From assembly GCF_900176645.1 (NCBI RefSeq), contig NZ_FXAN01000061.1, forward strand, positions 62,001 to 126,000: DNA of 64,000 bases, written 5' to 3'. A model generated the notes under the pieces. The model was not told where the DNA came from. It searched no databases and worked only from the letters and a program-made list of their open reading frames with translations. The DNA is from Burkholderia singularis (lineage in GTDB: Bacteria; Pseudomonadota; Gammaproteobacteria; Burkholderiales; Burkholderiaceae). The position numbers and the translations under genes were made by a program. This document shows, piece after piece, positions 9,404 to 18,577 of this stretch; within the stretch, counting starts at the first letter, position 1, and each line of letters opens with the position of its first letter.

Positions 9404-11185
9404 ATGCTTTCAACCAGTACACGCGGCGCCCCGCCGGGCGCGTCCCCGTGCGCCGCGCAGCCCACGGCCGACGGCGCGGCGCAACCGCTGCCGGCAAGCA
9501 GCTTGCGGCCGCTCGGCGGCATACTGCGCTGGATCGTCATCGCGACGCTGAGCGTCGCGGTCGCGCTGCCGCTCGGCTTCATTCTGTTCCAGAGCCTGCT
9601 GTCCGCGCCGTTCTTCGACGCGAACAAAACGCTGGGCATCGACGGCTTCCGTTTCATTTTCGACGATCCCGATTTCTGGTCGGCCGCGAAAAACTCGTTC
9701 GTGATCGCGGGCGGAATGCTGCTCATCTCGATTCCGCTCGGCGGCATCCTCGCGTTCCTGATGGTGCGCACCGACCTGCCCGGCCGCCGCTGGCTCGAGC
9801 CGCTGCTGCTCACGCCGGTATTCGTGTCGCCGATGGTGCTCGCGTTCGGCTATGTCGTCGCGGCGGGCCCGGTAGGCTTCTATTCGGTGTGGTTCCGCGA
9901 ATGGACGGGCGCCGCGAGCGCACCGTGGAACATCTATTCGATCGCCGCGATCACCGTGATCGTCGGTCTTACGCACGTGCCGCACGTGTACCTGTATTCG
10001 TCGGCCGCGCTGCGCAACCTCGGCTCGGACGCCGAGGAAGCCGCGCGCGTGACGGGCGCGCGGCCATTTCGCGTCGCGCTCGACGTAAGCCTGCCGATGA
10101 CCATGCCCGCGCTGCTGTTCGCCGGCGTGCTGGTGTTCTTTCTCGGCTTCGAGGTATTCGGCCTGCCGCTGGTGCTCGGCGACCCGGAAGGCCATCTCGT
10201 GCTCGCCACCTATCTGTACAAGCTGACCAACAAGCTCGGCGTGCCGTCGTATCACCTGATGGCCGCAGTGGCGATCTGCATCGTCGCGATCACGTTCCCG
10301 CTCGTGCTGCTGCAGCGCCGCCTGCTGAAAAGCGCGAACCGTTTCGTCACCGTCAAAGGCAAGGCCACACGCATGACGGTGCTGCCGCTTGGCGCATGGC
10401 GCTGGGTCGCGGTCGCGCTCGTCGCGCTGTGGCTCGCGCTGAGCGTGATCGTGCCGCTGTCCGGCATCGTGCTGCGCGCGTTCGTGACGAACTGGGGCGA
10501 AGGCGTGGCGCTTGCCGAGGTGCTGACGCTCGCGAATTTCGTCGAGCTGTTCGAGCAGGACAACCTGGTGCGCGCGATCGTCAACACGCTCGGCATCGGC
10601 GTGGCCGGCGGCGCGCTGTCGGTCGGCTTCTATTCGCTCGTCGCGTTCGCCGGCCACCGGCGCCACGACTGGGCAACCAAGCTGCTCGACTACCTGGTGC
10701 TGCTGCCGCGCGCGGTGCCGGGCTTGCTCGCGGGGCTCGCGTTCCTGTGGATCTTCCTGTTCGTGCCCGGCCTGCGCGAGTTGAAGAACTCGATGTGGAG
10801 CATCTGGATTGCGTACACGGTGGTCTGGCTCGCGTATGGCATCCGGCTCATTCAAAGCGCGCTGCTGCAGGTCGGCCCTGAACTGGAGGAAGCCGCGCGC
10901 AGCGTCGGCGCGACGCGCGAGCGCGCGTCGCTCGACGTGACGCTGCCGCTCGTGCGCTTCGGCCTGCTCGCCGCATGGCTGCTGATCTTCATGATCTTCG
11001 AGCGCGAATACTCGACGGCCGTCTACCTGCTGTCGCCCGGCACCGAGGTGATCGGCTCGCTGCTCGTGTCGCTGTGGGCAACGGGCGCGGTCGATCAGGT
11101 TGCGGCGCTGTCTGTCATCAACATCGCGATGGTCGGCGCCGGTCTCGGCGTGGCATTGCGCGTCGGAGTCAAACTTCATGGATAA
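9404..11185 (+). CDS. ABC transporter permease, two fused FbpB-like domains
   Basis: A 593-residue inner-membrane protein with about twelve transmembrane helices in two homologous halves. Each half has a binding-protein-dependent transport (EAA) loop: EEAARVTGARPFRVALDVSLP near residue 208 and EEAARSVGATRERASLDVTLP near residue 492, both docking sites for the ATPase. The double-length, fused form is typical of FbpB/AfuB-type iron or sugar-phosphate importers. The N-terminus is a proline/alanine-rich cytosolic tail. AGGGG precedes the ATG. Its last eight bases overlap the ATPase start, giving translational coupling. Confidence 0.9.
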   Translation: MLSTSTRGAPPGASPCAAQPTADGAAQPLPASSLRPLGGILRWIVIATLSVAVALPLGFILFQSLLSAPFFDANKTLGIDGFRFIFDDPDFWSAAKNSFVIAGGMLLISIPLGGILAFLMVRTDLPGRRWLEPLLLTPVFVSPMVLAFGYVVAAGPVGFYSVWFREWTGAASAPWNIYSIAAITVIVGLTHVPHVYLYSSAALRNLGSDAEEAARVTGARPFRVALDVSLPMTMPALLFAGVLVFFLGFEVFGLPLVLGDPEGHLVLATYLYKLTNKLGVPSYHLMAAVAICIVAITFPLVLLQRRLLKSANRFVTVKGKATRMTVLPLGAWRWVAVALVALWLALSVIVPLSGIVLRAFVTNWGEGVALAEVLTLANFVELFEQDNLVRAIVNTLGIGVAGGALSVGFYSLVAFAGHRRHDWATKLLDYLVLLPRAVPGLLAGLAFLWIFLFVPGLRELKNSMWSIWIAYTVVWLAYGIRLIQSALLQVGPELEEAARSVGATRERASLDVTLPLVRFGLLAAWLLIFMIFEREYSTAVYLLSPGTEVIGSLLVSLWATGAVDQVAALSVINIAMVGAGLGVALRVGVKLHG

Positions 11186-12245
11186 GCTTACCGTCGATAA
11201 TCTTCATCTCAGCTACGGCACGAACGCGATTCTCAACGGCGTGTCGTTCGAACTGAAGGCGGGCGAGGTGGTGTGCCTGCTCGGCGCGTCCGGCAGCGGC
11301 AAGACCACGCTGCTGCGCGCGGTCGCGGGCCTCGAACAACCGTCCGGCGGGCGCATTCAACTCGACGAGCAGGTTTTCTTCGACGGCCCGCGGCGCATCG
11401 ATCTGCCCGTCGAGCAGCGCTCGCTCGGGCTCGTGTTCCAGTCGTATGCGCTGTGGCCGCATCGCACCGTCGCCGACAACGTCGGCTATGGGCTGAAGCT
11501 GCGCCGCGTCGCGCCGGCCGAGCAGCAGCGCCGCGTGCGCGGCGCGCTCGAGCAGCTCGGCCTCGGCCACCTCGCCGAGCGCTTGCCGCACCAGCTCTCC
11601 GGCGGCCAGCAACAGCGCGTCGCGATCGCGCGCGCACTCGTCTACAACCCGCCCGTGATCCTGCTCGACGAGCCACTGTCGAATCTCGACGCGAAGCTGC
11701 GCGAAGAGGCGCGCGCGTGGCTGCGCGAATTGATCGTGTCGCTTGGGCTTTCAGCGCTGTGCGTGACGCACGACCAGACCGAGGCGATGGCGATGTCCGA
11801 CCGCATCCTGCTGCTGCGCAACGGCCGCATCGAGCAAGAAGGCACGCCCGCCGAACTGTACGGCGCGCCGCGCTCGCTCTATGCGGCCGAGTTCATGGGC
11901 AGCAACAACCGGATCGACGCGCGGGTCGCGGCCGTCGACGGCGACTGCGTGACGCTCGCCGGCGACGGCTGGCAGCTACGCGCGCGCGCCCGCGACACGT
12001 TCGCACCGGGCCAGCACGCGCAGGCGGTGATCCGCCTGGAGCGCGTGCAGCTTGCCGACGGGCCCGGCGCGAACCGGTTGCACGCGGAGCTAGTCACGTC
12101 GATGTATCTCGGCGATCGCTGGGAATACCTGTTCCATTGCGGCGGCTTGCGGCTGCGCGCATTCGGCACCGGGCCGCGCGCGGCCGGCAAGCACTGGCTG
12201 GAGTTTCCGGCCAACGACTGCTGGGCATTCGCGAAAGCGGGCTGA
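11178..12245 (+). CDS. ABC transporter ATP-binding protein, FbpC/AfuC-like
   Basis: A 355-residue ATPase energising the upstream permease. Walker [10 protein letters not shown] is near residue 38, the signature LSGGQQQR near 138, Walker [13 protein letters not shown] near 158, and the switch histidine in THDQTEA near 195. The last 120 residues form a TOBE-like regulatory domain, matching the usual length of FbpC/UgpC-type ATPases. The ATG at 11178 overlaps the permease stop, so a longer in-frame start within the permease gene is rejected. Confidence 0.92.
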   Translation: MDKLTVDNLHLSYGTNAILNGVSFELKAGEVVCLLGASGSGKTTLLRAVAGLEQPSGGRIQLDEQVFFDGPRRIDLPVEQRSLGLVFQSYALWPHRTVADNVGYGLKLRRVAPAEQQRRVRGALEQLGLGHLAERLPHQLSGGQQQRVAIARALVYNPPVILLDEPLSNLDAKLREEARAWLRELIVSLGLSALCVTHDQTEAMAMSDRILLLRNGRIEQEGTPAELYGAPRSLYAAEFMGSNNRIDARVAAVDGDCVTLAGDGWQLRARARDTFAPGQHAQAVIRLERVQLADGPGANRLHAELVTSMYLGDRWEYLFHCGGLRLRAFGTGPRAAGKHWLEFPANDCWAFAKAG

Positions 12246-12376
12246 GCCGCGCGCAGCGGCATGCCGGCCGATCCGGCAGCCGCGCACGGCGTGCCATGCA
12301 CATCGGCGCATCCGTGCAGCGCAGCGCGCCGCGCCGCGCAGATTTTCCCCACCATAAGAAACTGGAGACACCGTCA

Positions 12377-13462
12377 ATGAAGTCATTCGCGAAATGCGCG
12401 CTTCGCACGGCGGCAGCCGGCGGCTCGGCCGCCGTGCTCGCGGCCGCCACCGCCGCCCATGCGCAATCGTCGGTCACGATCTACGGGATCATGGACGCCG
12501 GCATCGAATACACGAACCACGCGGCGCCGGACGGCGGCAACGCATTGCGGCTCAAGTCCGGCAACAAGAATACGTCGCGCTGGGGATTGCGCGGCGTCGA
12601 GGATCTCGGCGGCGGGCTCAACGCGATCTTCCGCCTCGAAAGCGGCATCGACCTGGCGAACGGCGGATTCGACGACGGCCCCGATTCGATCTTCGCGCGC
12701 CGCGCGACGATCGGGCTGAAAGGCAAATGGGGAGAACTGTCGCTCGGGCGAACGTTCACCGTCACCTACGACTACATGCTGCCGTTCGACCCGATGGGCT
12801 ACGCGCAAAATTATTCGTGGGCGACGTCGTCGATGGCCACCGGCGCACGCAAGGACGGCATGCTCACGCGTTCGTCCAACGCGGTGCGTTATGACGGCGA
12901 TTTCAGCGGCGTCAAGTTCGGCGCGATGTACGGTTTCGGCAATGTGCCGGGCAGCTTGAAGACCAGCTCGAAATACGATTTCGCGCTCGGCTACGCAGCC
13001 GGACCGTTTGCCGCGGTGGCCACGTTCGACCGGCAAAACGGCGCGGCCGACAGCGTGACGCCCGCCGATCCGGTCAACTACACACAGGGCATTCATGCGG
13101 GCCTGTCCTACGATTTCGGCGCGTTGAAGACGATGGCCGGCTACCGTCATTACCGGCGCACGTTCCACGCGGCGGCCAAGCAGTTGAGCGACATGTATTG
13201 GATCGGCGGCTCGTATCAGCTTACGCCGGCGTTTTCGTTGATCGCGGCGGTGTATCACCAGAACATCAAGGGCGCCACCGATGCCGACCCGACACTCGTT
13301 TCGATGCGCGCGCAATATGCGCTGTCCAAGCGCACGGTGCTATACGCGGCGGGCGGTTTCGCGATCGCCAAGCATGGCAGCAAGGTCGGCGTATCGCGCG
13401 ACGTCGCCGGGTACGGCGATACGCAAGTCGGCGTGACCGCGGGCATTCAGCAGCGGTTTTGA
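12377..13462 (+). CDS. general porin, Burkholderiales OmpC-like
   Basis: A 361-residue outer-membrane trimeric porin. A signal peptide (MKSFAKCALRTAAAGG onward) ends at AAHA-QSSVTIYGIMDAGIEY, the standard opening of the Burkholderia/Bordetella porin family. Alternating beta-strands, SIFARRATIGLKG, an acidic constriction loop, and a C-terminal phenylalanine (GIQQRF) required by the BAM machinery are all present. GGAGA precedes the ATG at 12377. It follows the importer by about 130 bases in the same direction, so it may supply the importer's substrate across the outer membrane. Confidence 0.93.
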   Translation: MKSFAKCALRTAAAGGSAAVLAAATAAHAQSSVTIYGIMDAGIEYTNHAAPDGGNALRLKSGNKNTSRWGLRGVEDLGGGLNAIFRLESGIDLANGGFDDGPDSIFARRATIGLKGKWGELSLGRTFTVTYDYMLPFDPMGYAQNYSWATSSMATGARKDGMLTRSSNAVRYDGDFSGVKFGAMYGFGNVPGSLKTSSKYDFALGYAAGPFAAVATFDRQNGAADSVTPADPVNYTQGIHAGLSYDFGALKTMAGYRHYRRTFHAAAKQLSDMYWIGGSYQLTPAFSLIAAVYHQNIKGATDADPTLVSMRAQYALSKRTVLYAAGGFAIAKHGSKVGVSRDVAGYGDTQVGVTAGIQQRF

Positions 13463-13614
13463 TCGCGGCGGGCGGCGCGCAATATCCCGGGGTTCCATCG
13501 TCGAACGCCGCCCGCCGCACGCGTCACTTTCGCGCGTATTCGGCCGTGTATTCAGCGCATATGGACCAACCGCGAACGAAGCGCAGCCGCGTCAATTCGG
13601 GCAGCCGAAACGGC

Positions 13615-13641
13615 GCGGGCCCGGCAATTCGCCGGGCCCGC
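13615..13641. terminator. bidirectional terminator hairpin
   Basis: An 11-bp perfect GC-rich inverted repeat (13615-13625 with 13631-13641, loop AATTC) between the convergent porin and entericidin-like genes. No T tract follows on either strand, so it may act as a barrier or processing hairpin rather than a strict intrinsic terminator. Confidence 0.55.
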
Positions 13642-13692
13642 CCGCATCGCATACCCAGGCTCGTCGAGCCGGCTGCTTGTGATTTATACCGC

Positions 13693-13827
13693 TTACTTGG
13701 CCTTTTCGGCCGTGTTCGAAATGGCTTGGCCACCTTTCGAAATGTCCTGGCCGACGCCCGCGATCGTGTTGCAACCAGCCAGCGCGGCAGTGAAGATCAA
13801 CAGTGCTGCGGCAATCACACGGTTCAT
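13693..13827 (-). CDS. ecnB: entericidin-family small lipoprotein
   Basis: A 44-residue peptide: a hydrophobic signal, then the lipobox LAGC with Cys19 as the lipid attachment site, and a mature part TIAGVGQDISKGGQAISNT that closely follows the entericidin A/B pattern. Entericidins are small outer- or inner-membrane lipoproteins linked to stationary-phase lysis or envelope stress in enterics; in Burkholderia their role is not established. The ATG at 13827 has AGGAG nearby on the minus strand. It is a stand-alone gene. Confidence 0.88.
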   Translation of the reverse strand: MNRVIAAALLIFTAALAGCNTIAGVGQDISKGGQAISNTAEKAK

Positions 13828-14024
13828 TCGTTTTCTCCTGATCAATGCGGTCGCGTCGACGAGCGCCCGTTATTAGCGAAACTCACCCACGCATGGGCGC
13901 GCGGGGGCGGGGTCAGATTATACGGATGCACCGGCCGTTCGAAATACTGCAATTGTTAAACGTCGTGCGGTGCAGACAACGCTGAATGCCGCCGCGCGTC
14001 ACGCGGTCTCGCCCGCATTTTTAC

Positions 14025-14052
14025 TTGACTTCAACCGCCACCCGCATATTAT
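14025..14052 (+). promoter_or_regulatory. sigma-70-type promoter of pyrB
   Basis: TTGACT (14025-14030) and TATTAT (14047-14052) are separated by 16 bases and match the -35 and -10 consensus at five of six positions each. Initiation would fall about 30 bases before the pyrB start at 14090. Confidence 0.65.
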
Positions 14053-14066
14053 ACGCACCGCGTATA
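14050..14066 (+). promoter_or_regulatory. palindromic operator candidate at the pyrB promoter
   Basis: TATACGC-ACC-GCGTATA is a perfect 7-3-7 inverted repeat overlapping the -10 element and likely start site. A near-copy lies inside the gene at 14297-14313. Location is ideal for a repressor; the helix-turn-helix on the encoded enzyme is an obvious candidate binder. Confidence 0.5.
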
Positions 14067-14089
14067 TTTTCACCCACTCCCACCGACCG

Positions 14090-15385
14090 ATGAGCGTCCC
14101 TCAACAAGCGTTTCTGCGCGACGCGATGCGCCGCCTCAACATGACCCGCGACGCGTTCGCCAACCGCATTGGCGTCAGCCGCCGCGCACTCGACACCTGG
14201 CTGCTGCCCGATGATTCGCAGGAATCGCGCGGCATGCCCGAGATCGTCGAACGCTTCGTGTCCGAAATCGTCGCCGCGCCGCCATCGTCACCAGGATATA
14301 CGCAAAGCGTAGATTCCCGGCAGCCGCTTGCGAATCAAATCCTGCACGAAGGCAAGCCCCAGTTGCTGTCGGTCGATCAGTTCTCGCGCGATTCGGTCGA
14401 GGCCCTGTTTCGCGTGGCCGACGTGATGCAGCCGATCGCCCGCCGCCGCAAAATTTCGCGCGTGCTCGAAGGCGCGGTGCTCGGCAATCTGTTCTTCGAA
14501 GCCAGCACGCGCACGCGCGTGTCATTCGGCGCGGCATTCTGCCGGCTCGGCGGCTCGGTGTGCGATACGACGGGCTTCACGTTCTCGTCGATGGCCAAGG
14601 GCGAATCGATCTACGATACGAGCCGCGTCATCGCGGGCTACGTCGACGCGCTGGTGATCCGCCACCCCGAGCAAGGCTCGGTCGCCGAATTCGCCCGCGC
14701 GACGAATCTGCCCGTGATCAACGGCGGCGACGGCCCCGGCGAGCATCCGAGCCAGGCGCTGCTCGATCTGTATACGATCCAGCGCGAGTTCTCGCGGCTC
14801 GGCAAGATCGTTGACGGCGCGCATATCGCGCTGGTTGGCGACCTCAAGTACGGCCGCACGGTCCATTCGCTCGTGAAACTGCTCGCGCTCTATCGCGGGC
14901 TGAAATTCACGCTCATTTCGCCGCCGACACTGGAGCTGCCCGCATACATCGTCGAGCAGATCGCGAAAAACGGCCATGTGATCGAGCAGACACACGATCT
15001 CGCGCATGGGTTGAAAGGCGCGGACGTCGTCTATGCGACGCGAATCCAGAAGGAGCGCTTCACCGACGAGTCGTTCGAGGGTTACACGCCGGATTTCCAG
15101 ATCAATCAGGCGCTCGTCGACGCAACCTGCGGCCGCGATACGCTGATCATGCATCCGCTACCGCGCGACAGCCGGCCAGGCGCCAACGACCTGTCGACCG
15201 ACTTGAATCGCGACCCGCGCCTGGCGATCTTCCGGCAGACCGACAACGGGATTCCGGTACGGATGGCGATTTTCGCGGTGCTGCTCGGCGTCGAGCATCT
15301 GGTCCAGCACTCGATGCGCGACGCGGCCTGGCGCCCGCCCGCTTACCTGGGGCCGGAAGACGCGCCGTTTCATGGGAGCGATTGA
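14090..15385 (+). CDS. pyrB: aspartate carbamoyltransferase with N-terminal helix-turn-helix
   Basis: A 431-residue enzyme condensing carbamoyl phosphate and aspartate in pyrimidine synthesis. The catalytic part starts near residue 90; FFEASTRTRVSF holds the carbamoyl-phosphate site STRTR (139-143), SMAKGESIYDT supplies the neighbouring-subunit loop, and HPSQALLDLYTI (219 on) and MHPLPR complete the active site. Ordinary catalytic chains are about 310 residues. The extra N-terminus (1-65) contains MTRDAFANRIGVSRRALDTW, which reads as a phage-repressor-like helix-turn-helix, then a Pro/Ser linker. The ATG at 14090 starts cleanly after a good promoter. Fusion to a DNA-binding domain suggests autoregulation (inference). 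Confidence 0.9.
   Translation: MSVPQQAFLRDAMRRLNMTRDAFANRIGVSRRALDTWLLPDDSQESRGMPEIVERFVSEIVAAPPSSPGYTQSVDSRQPLANQILHEGKPQLLSVDQFSRDSVEALFRVADVMQPIARRRKISRVLEGAVLGNLFFEASTRTRVSFGAAFCRLGGSVCDTTGFTFSSMAKGESIYDTSRVIAGYVDALVIRHPEQGSVAEFARATNLPVINGGDGPGEHPSQALLDLYTIQREFSRLGKIVDGAHIALVGDLKYGRTVHSLVKLLALYRGLKFTLISPPTLELPAYIVEQIAKNGHVIEQTHDLAHGLKGADVVYATRIQKERFTDESFEGYTPDFQINQALVDATCGRDTLIMHPLPRDSRPGANDLSTDLNRDPRLAIFRQTDNGIPVRMAIFAVLLGVEHLVQHSMRDAAWRPPAYLGPEDAPFHGSD
14297..14313 (+). promoter_or_regulatory. second operator-like repeat inside pyrB
   Basis: TATACGC-AAA-GCGTAGA repeats the promoter palindrome with one mismatch between arms and the same 7-3-7 spacing, about 247 bases downstream (centre to centre). 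It lies in the linker codons between the helix-turn-helix and the catalytic domain, where the protein sequence is free to vary. Confidence 0.45.
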
Positions 15386-15443
15386 ACCGGCGGCGAGGAG
15401 CCCACACCCGCCTCGCCGCCTGCATCTTTCAAAAAACATGAAC

Positions 15444-15462
15444 GATAACGCTTCTCATTTAT
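15444..15462 (+). promoter_or_regulatory. Fur-box-like site upstream of the siderophore receptor
   Basis: GATAACGCTTCTCATTTAT matches about 12 of 19 positions of the Fur consensus built from GATAAT/ATTATC hexamers and lies about 130 bases before the TonB receptor gene. It is consistent with iron-repressed expression of the piuA-Sel1-piuC operon. Confidence 0.5.
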
Positions 15463-15588
15463 AAATTTATTTACTAAAATGTCGCCCGAAAACAATTTGT
15501 AATATTCGGACGCGAGCCGTCGAGCAATCCCGCTGGTTCTCATCGCGCCCTCGTCCGATCGAGTCTTATCTGGCAAGGATTACCATCG

Positions 15589-17835
15589 ATGAAGTCGCGC
15601 CCCGACGAGTTGAAGCTCGGAAAATTCACCACGCTAGTCGGCGTACTCGCCACCAGCCCGGCGTTCGCGCAAGACGCCGCGCCGAGCGCCGCACCCGCCG
15701 GCCACGACAACGAGCTTGCACCGATCCAGATCAAGGGCGCCGCCGAGCATAGCTACAAGGCCGATTTCGCGTCGTCCGCGAAATTCACCGCCCCGCTCGT
15801 CGACACGCCGAAATCGGTCACCGTGATTCCGCAAGCGCTGATCGAAAGCAGCGGCGCCTCCACCCTCGCCGAAGCCCTGCGCACCGTGCCCGGCATCACG
15901 TTCGGCGCGGGCGAAGGCGGCAATCCGCTCGGCGACCGTCCGTTCCTGCGCGGCTACGACACGCAAGGCAGCCTGTTCGCCGACGGCATGCGCGACGTCG
16001 GCGCGACCACGCGCGAGATCTTCAACACCGAGCGCATCGAAATCACGAAAGGCTCGGACGGCGCCTACGGCGGGCGCGGCGGCGCGGGCGGCAGCATCAA
16101 CCTGGTGACGAAGACGCCGCATCTCGGCACGGCCGCCGCCGCGAGCGCCGGGCTCGGCACCGACCGCTACCGCCGCTTCACCGCCGACGGCAACTGGCAA
16201 TTTGCCGAACACGCGGCATTCCGGCTCAACGTGATGAGCCACAACAACGACGTCGCCGGCCGCGACTGGGTGAACAACGAGCGCTGGGGCGTCGCGCCGT
16301 CGATCGCGTTCGGCCTCGGCACGCCGACGCGCGTCACCGCCAGCTACTATCACCTGTCGACTGACGACCTGCCCGACAGCGGCATCCCGTACTTCTACAC
16401 GACGTCGAACAAGCCGGCGAACGTCGATACGATCTATCCGGCGAACGTGAACCGGCACAATTTCTACGGCCTCGTCGACCGCGATTTCCGCAAGACCACG
16501 TCCGACATCGGCACCGTGCGCATCGAGCACGACCTCACGCCGTCGCTGACGGTGCGCAACACGACGCGCTATACCAAATCGACGCAGGACTACATCTGGA
16601 CCCAGCCGGACGACAGCCAGGGCAACGTGATCAACGGCCGCGTCTGGCGCCGCAACAACAATCGCGACAGTTCGGTCCATAGCATCGCGAACCAGACCGA
16701 GCTGTCCGGCGAGTTCAAGACCGGGCTGCTCAAGCACAGCTTCACGACGGGCATCGAACTGTCGCGCGAATCCTCCGAGCGCGACGCATACACGGTCGCG
16801 GCCGGCAACGGCAAGAGCTGCGCGGCCGGAATCGGCGCTGCGTCCGGCTACAACTGCACGAGCCTGTGGTCACCGAGCCCGAGCGATCCGTGGGCCGGCT
16901 CGATCGCGCGAAACAACGATCCGTCGTATGCGCGCACGGTAACGAAGTCGATCTACGGCTTCGACACGATCGAACTCAGCAAGCGCTGGCAAGTCAACGC
17001 CGGCGTGCGGATCGACGATTACTCGACCCGCTTCACCGACACCCGCGCGAACGGTTCGAAGACCTACACGCGCGACGATACGCTCGTCAACTGGCAGTTG
17101 GGCGTCGTGTTCAAGCCCGCGCCGAACGGCAGCGTCTACGCGTCGTATGCGACGTCGTCGACGCCCGCCGGCGCGCTGCTCGGCGAAGGCGCCGAAACCC
17201 AGTCGCTCACGCCCGGCCGCGGCGGCGTCGGCGCGAACGCGGACCAGCTCGCGCCGGAGAAAAACCGCAGCATCGAGCTGGGCACCAAGTGGAACGTGCT
17301 CGCCGACAAGCTGTCGTTGACGGCCGCGCTGTTCCAGATCGATACGACGAATGCGCGCGTCACGCTGCCGAACAACGAATACGCGATGGCCGGCAACAAG
17401 CGCGTGCAAGGGCTCGAACTCGGCTTCGCGGGCCGGCTCACGCGCGCGTGGCAAGTGTTCGGCGGTTATACGTACATGAAGAGCGAGTTGCGCGACAACG
17501 GCAAAAACCAGGCCGACAACGGCCATCAGTTCCCGAACACGCCGAAGCATAGCTTCACTTTGTGGACGAACTACGACGTGACGCCGAAATTCACGCTTGG
17601 CGGCGGCGCATTCTATATGTCGAAGGTGTTCGGCGATACCGCGAATCTGCGCGCCGTGCCGTCGTACTGGCGCTTCGACGCGACCGCGCAATACCGGATC
17701 AACAAGAAGCTCGATGTGCAATTGAACGTGCAGAACCTGTTCAACCGCACGTACTACGATCAAGCGTATCCGGCGCACTACGCATCGATCGCGCCGGGCC
17801 GCTCGGCATTCGTCACGCTCAATGCGCGCTACTGA
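15589..17835 (+). CDS. piuA: TonB-dependent catecholate siderophore receptor, Fiu/PiuA-like
   Basis: A 748-residue outer-membrane receptor importing iron-siderophore complexes. A signal peptide ends at PAFA-QDAAP; the plug domain follows (LVDTPKSVTVIPQALIESSG, then RPFLRGYDTQGSLFADGMRD and GSDGAYGGRGGAGGSINLVTK). The rest is the 22-strand barrel with NPEL-like TonB receptor features and a final aromatic residue (TLNARY). Early blocks are characteristic of the Fiu/PiuA group, which takes up monocatechols and catechol-bearing antibiotics. The piuC-type hydroxylase gene in the same operon and the Fur-like site upstream strengthen this assignment. Confidence 0.9.
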   Translation: MKSRPDELKLGKFTTLVGVLATSPAFAQDAAPSAAPAGHDNELAPIQIKGAAEHSYKADFASSAKFTAPLVDTPKSVTVIPQALIESSGASTLAEALRTVPGITFGAGEGGNPLGDRPFLRGYDTQGSLFADGMRDVGATTREIFNTERIEITKGSDGAYGGRGGAGGSINLVTKTPHLGTAAAASAGLGTDRYRRFTADGNWQFAEHAAFRLNVMSHNNDVAGRDWVNNERWGVAPSIAFGLGTPTRVTASYYHLSTDDLPDSGIPYFYTTSNKPANVDTIYPANVNRHNFYGLVDRDFRKTTSDIGTVRIEHDLTPSLTVRNTTRYTKSTQDYIWTQPDDSQGNVINGRVWRRNNNRDSSVHSIANQTELSGEFKTGLLKHSFTTGIELSRESSERDAYTVAAGNGKSCAAGIGAASGYNCTSLWSPSPSDPWAGSIARNNDPSYARTVTKSIYGFDTIELSKRWQVNAGVRIDDYSTRFTDTRANGSKTYTRDDTLVNWQLGVVFKPAPNGSVYASYATSSTPAGALLGEGAETQSLTPGRGGVGANADQLAPEKNRSIELGTKWNVLADKLSLTAALFQIDTTNARVTLPNNEYAMAGNKRVQGLELGFAGRLTRAWQVFGGYTYMKSELRDNGKNQADNGHQFPNTPKHSFTLWTNYDVTPKFTLGGGAFYMSKVFGDTANLRAVPSYWRFDATAQYRINKKLDVQLNVQNLFNRTYYDQAYPAHYASIAPGRSAFVTLNARY

Positions 17836-18577
17836 CGCGATGCAGGCGGTATCGCTCGCCGCGCTGGCGTCGGCCACGCACGAATCGCTCGTCGAGATCC
17901 TCGGCGGCCCGCCCGAGCGCGCGGCCGCATGGGTCGCGGCGGCGGCCGAAAACGGCATCGTCGACGCACAGGCCGTATACGGCCAATATCTGCTCGACGG
18001 CCACGGCGTCGCGCGCGATCCCGCCGCCGCGCTCGAATGGTTCAAGCATGCGGCGCGCGCCGGCCATCCGATGGCGATGAACATGGTCGGACGCTGCTAC
18101 GAGTTCGGCTGGGGGACAGCCGCGAGCGCGGCCGTCGCCGTGTATTGGTATCGCGAGGCCGCGCGTGCCGGGCTCGATTGGGGCATGTACAACTACGCGA
18201 CGATGCTCGCCCTCGGCAATGGCATCGACGAAAACCGGGCCGCCGCGCTCGAATGGTTCGAGAAAGCGGCCGCGCTCGGCCATGCGAAATCGATCAACCT
18301 GATCGGCGGATTTTACGAGGACGGCTGGGTCGTCGCCGCAAACCGCGACATCGCCTTCGATTACTACCGGCGCGCGGCGCAGGCCGGCGATTTTCGCGGG
18401 CAGTTCAACTACGCACGGCTGCTCGCCGAGCGCGGATGCATTGCGCAAGCGCTCGAATGGCTCGCGCGCGTGCCGCGCACCGCCACGCCCGCGTTCGTCG
18501 CGAAGATGCGCGCCTATCTGGCCGCTTCGCCGATCGATGCGTTTCGCGCCGCGGCAGCGCAGGAGTTCGCCGGATGA
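17822..18577 (+). CDS. Sel1/TPR-like repeat protein
   Basis: A 251-residue alpha-helical repeat protein; a start at 17840 just after the receptor stop is an equally good alternative (245 residues). Four to five Sel1 repeats are visible, each with an AAxxGxxxAxxxYGxxLxxGxGVxxDxxxAxxWFxxAA pattern, for example around [18 protein letters not shown] and [18 protein letters not shown]. Such repeats are protein-interaction scaffolds. It sits between piuA and piuC, overlapping piuA slightly and sharing ATGA with piuC, an arrangement common for iron-uptake hydroxylase operons. No signal peptide is seen, so it is probably cytosolic. Confidence 0.88.
   Translation: MRATDAMQAVSLAALASATHESLVEILGGPPERAAAWVAAAAENGIVDAQAVYGQYLLDGHGVARDPAAALEWFKHAARAGHPMAMNMVGRCYEFGWGTAASAAVAVYWYREAARAGLDWGMYNYATMLALGNGIDENRAAALEWFEKAAALGHAKSINLIGGFYEDGWVVAANRDIAFDYYRRAAQAGDFRGQFNYARLLAERGCIAQALEWLARVPRTATPAFVAKMRAYLAASPIDAFRAAAAQEFAG

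Noticed and set aside
9410..11179. 589-codon open frame on the minus strand
   Set aside because: It is the mirror of the permease gene: highly charged, repetitive His/Arg/Glu sequence with no motif, produced by GC-rich codon bias.
11273..12376. In-frame upstream extension of the porin gene
   Set aside because: It runs through the ATPase gene in another frame and is Arg-rich; the porin has its own signal peptide and ribosome binding site at 12377.
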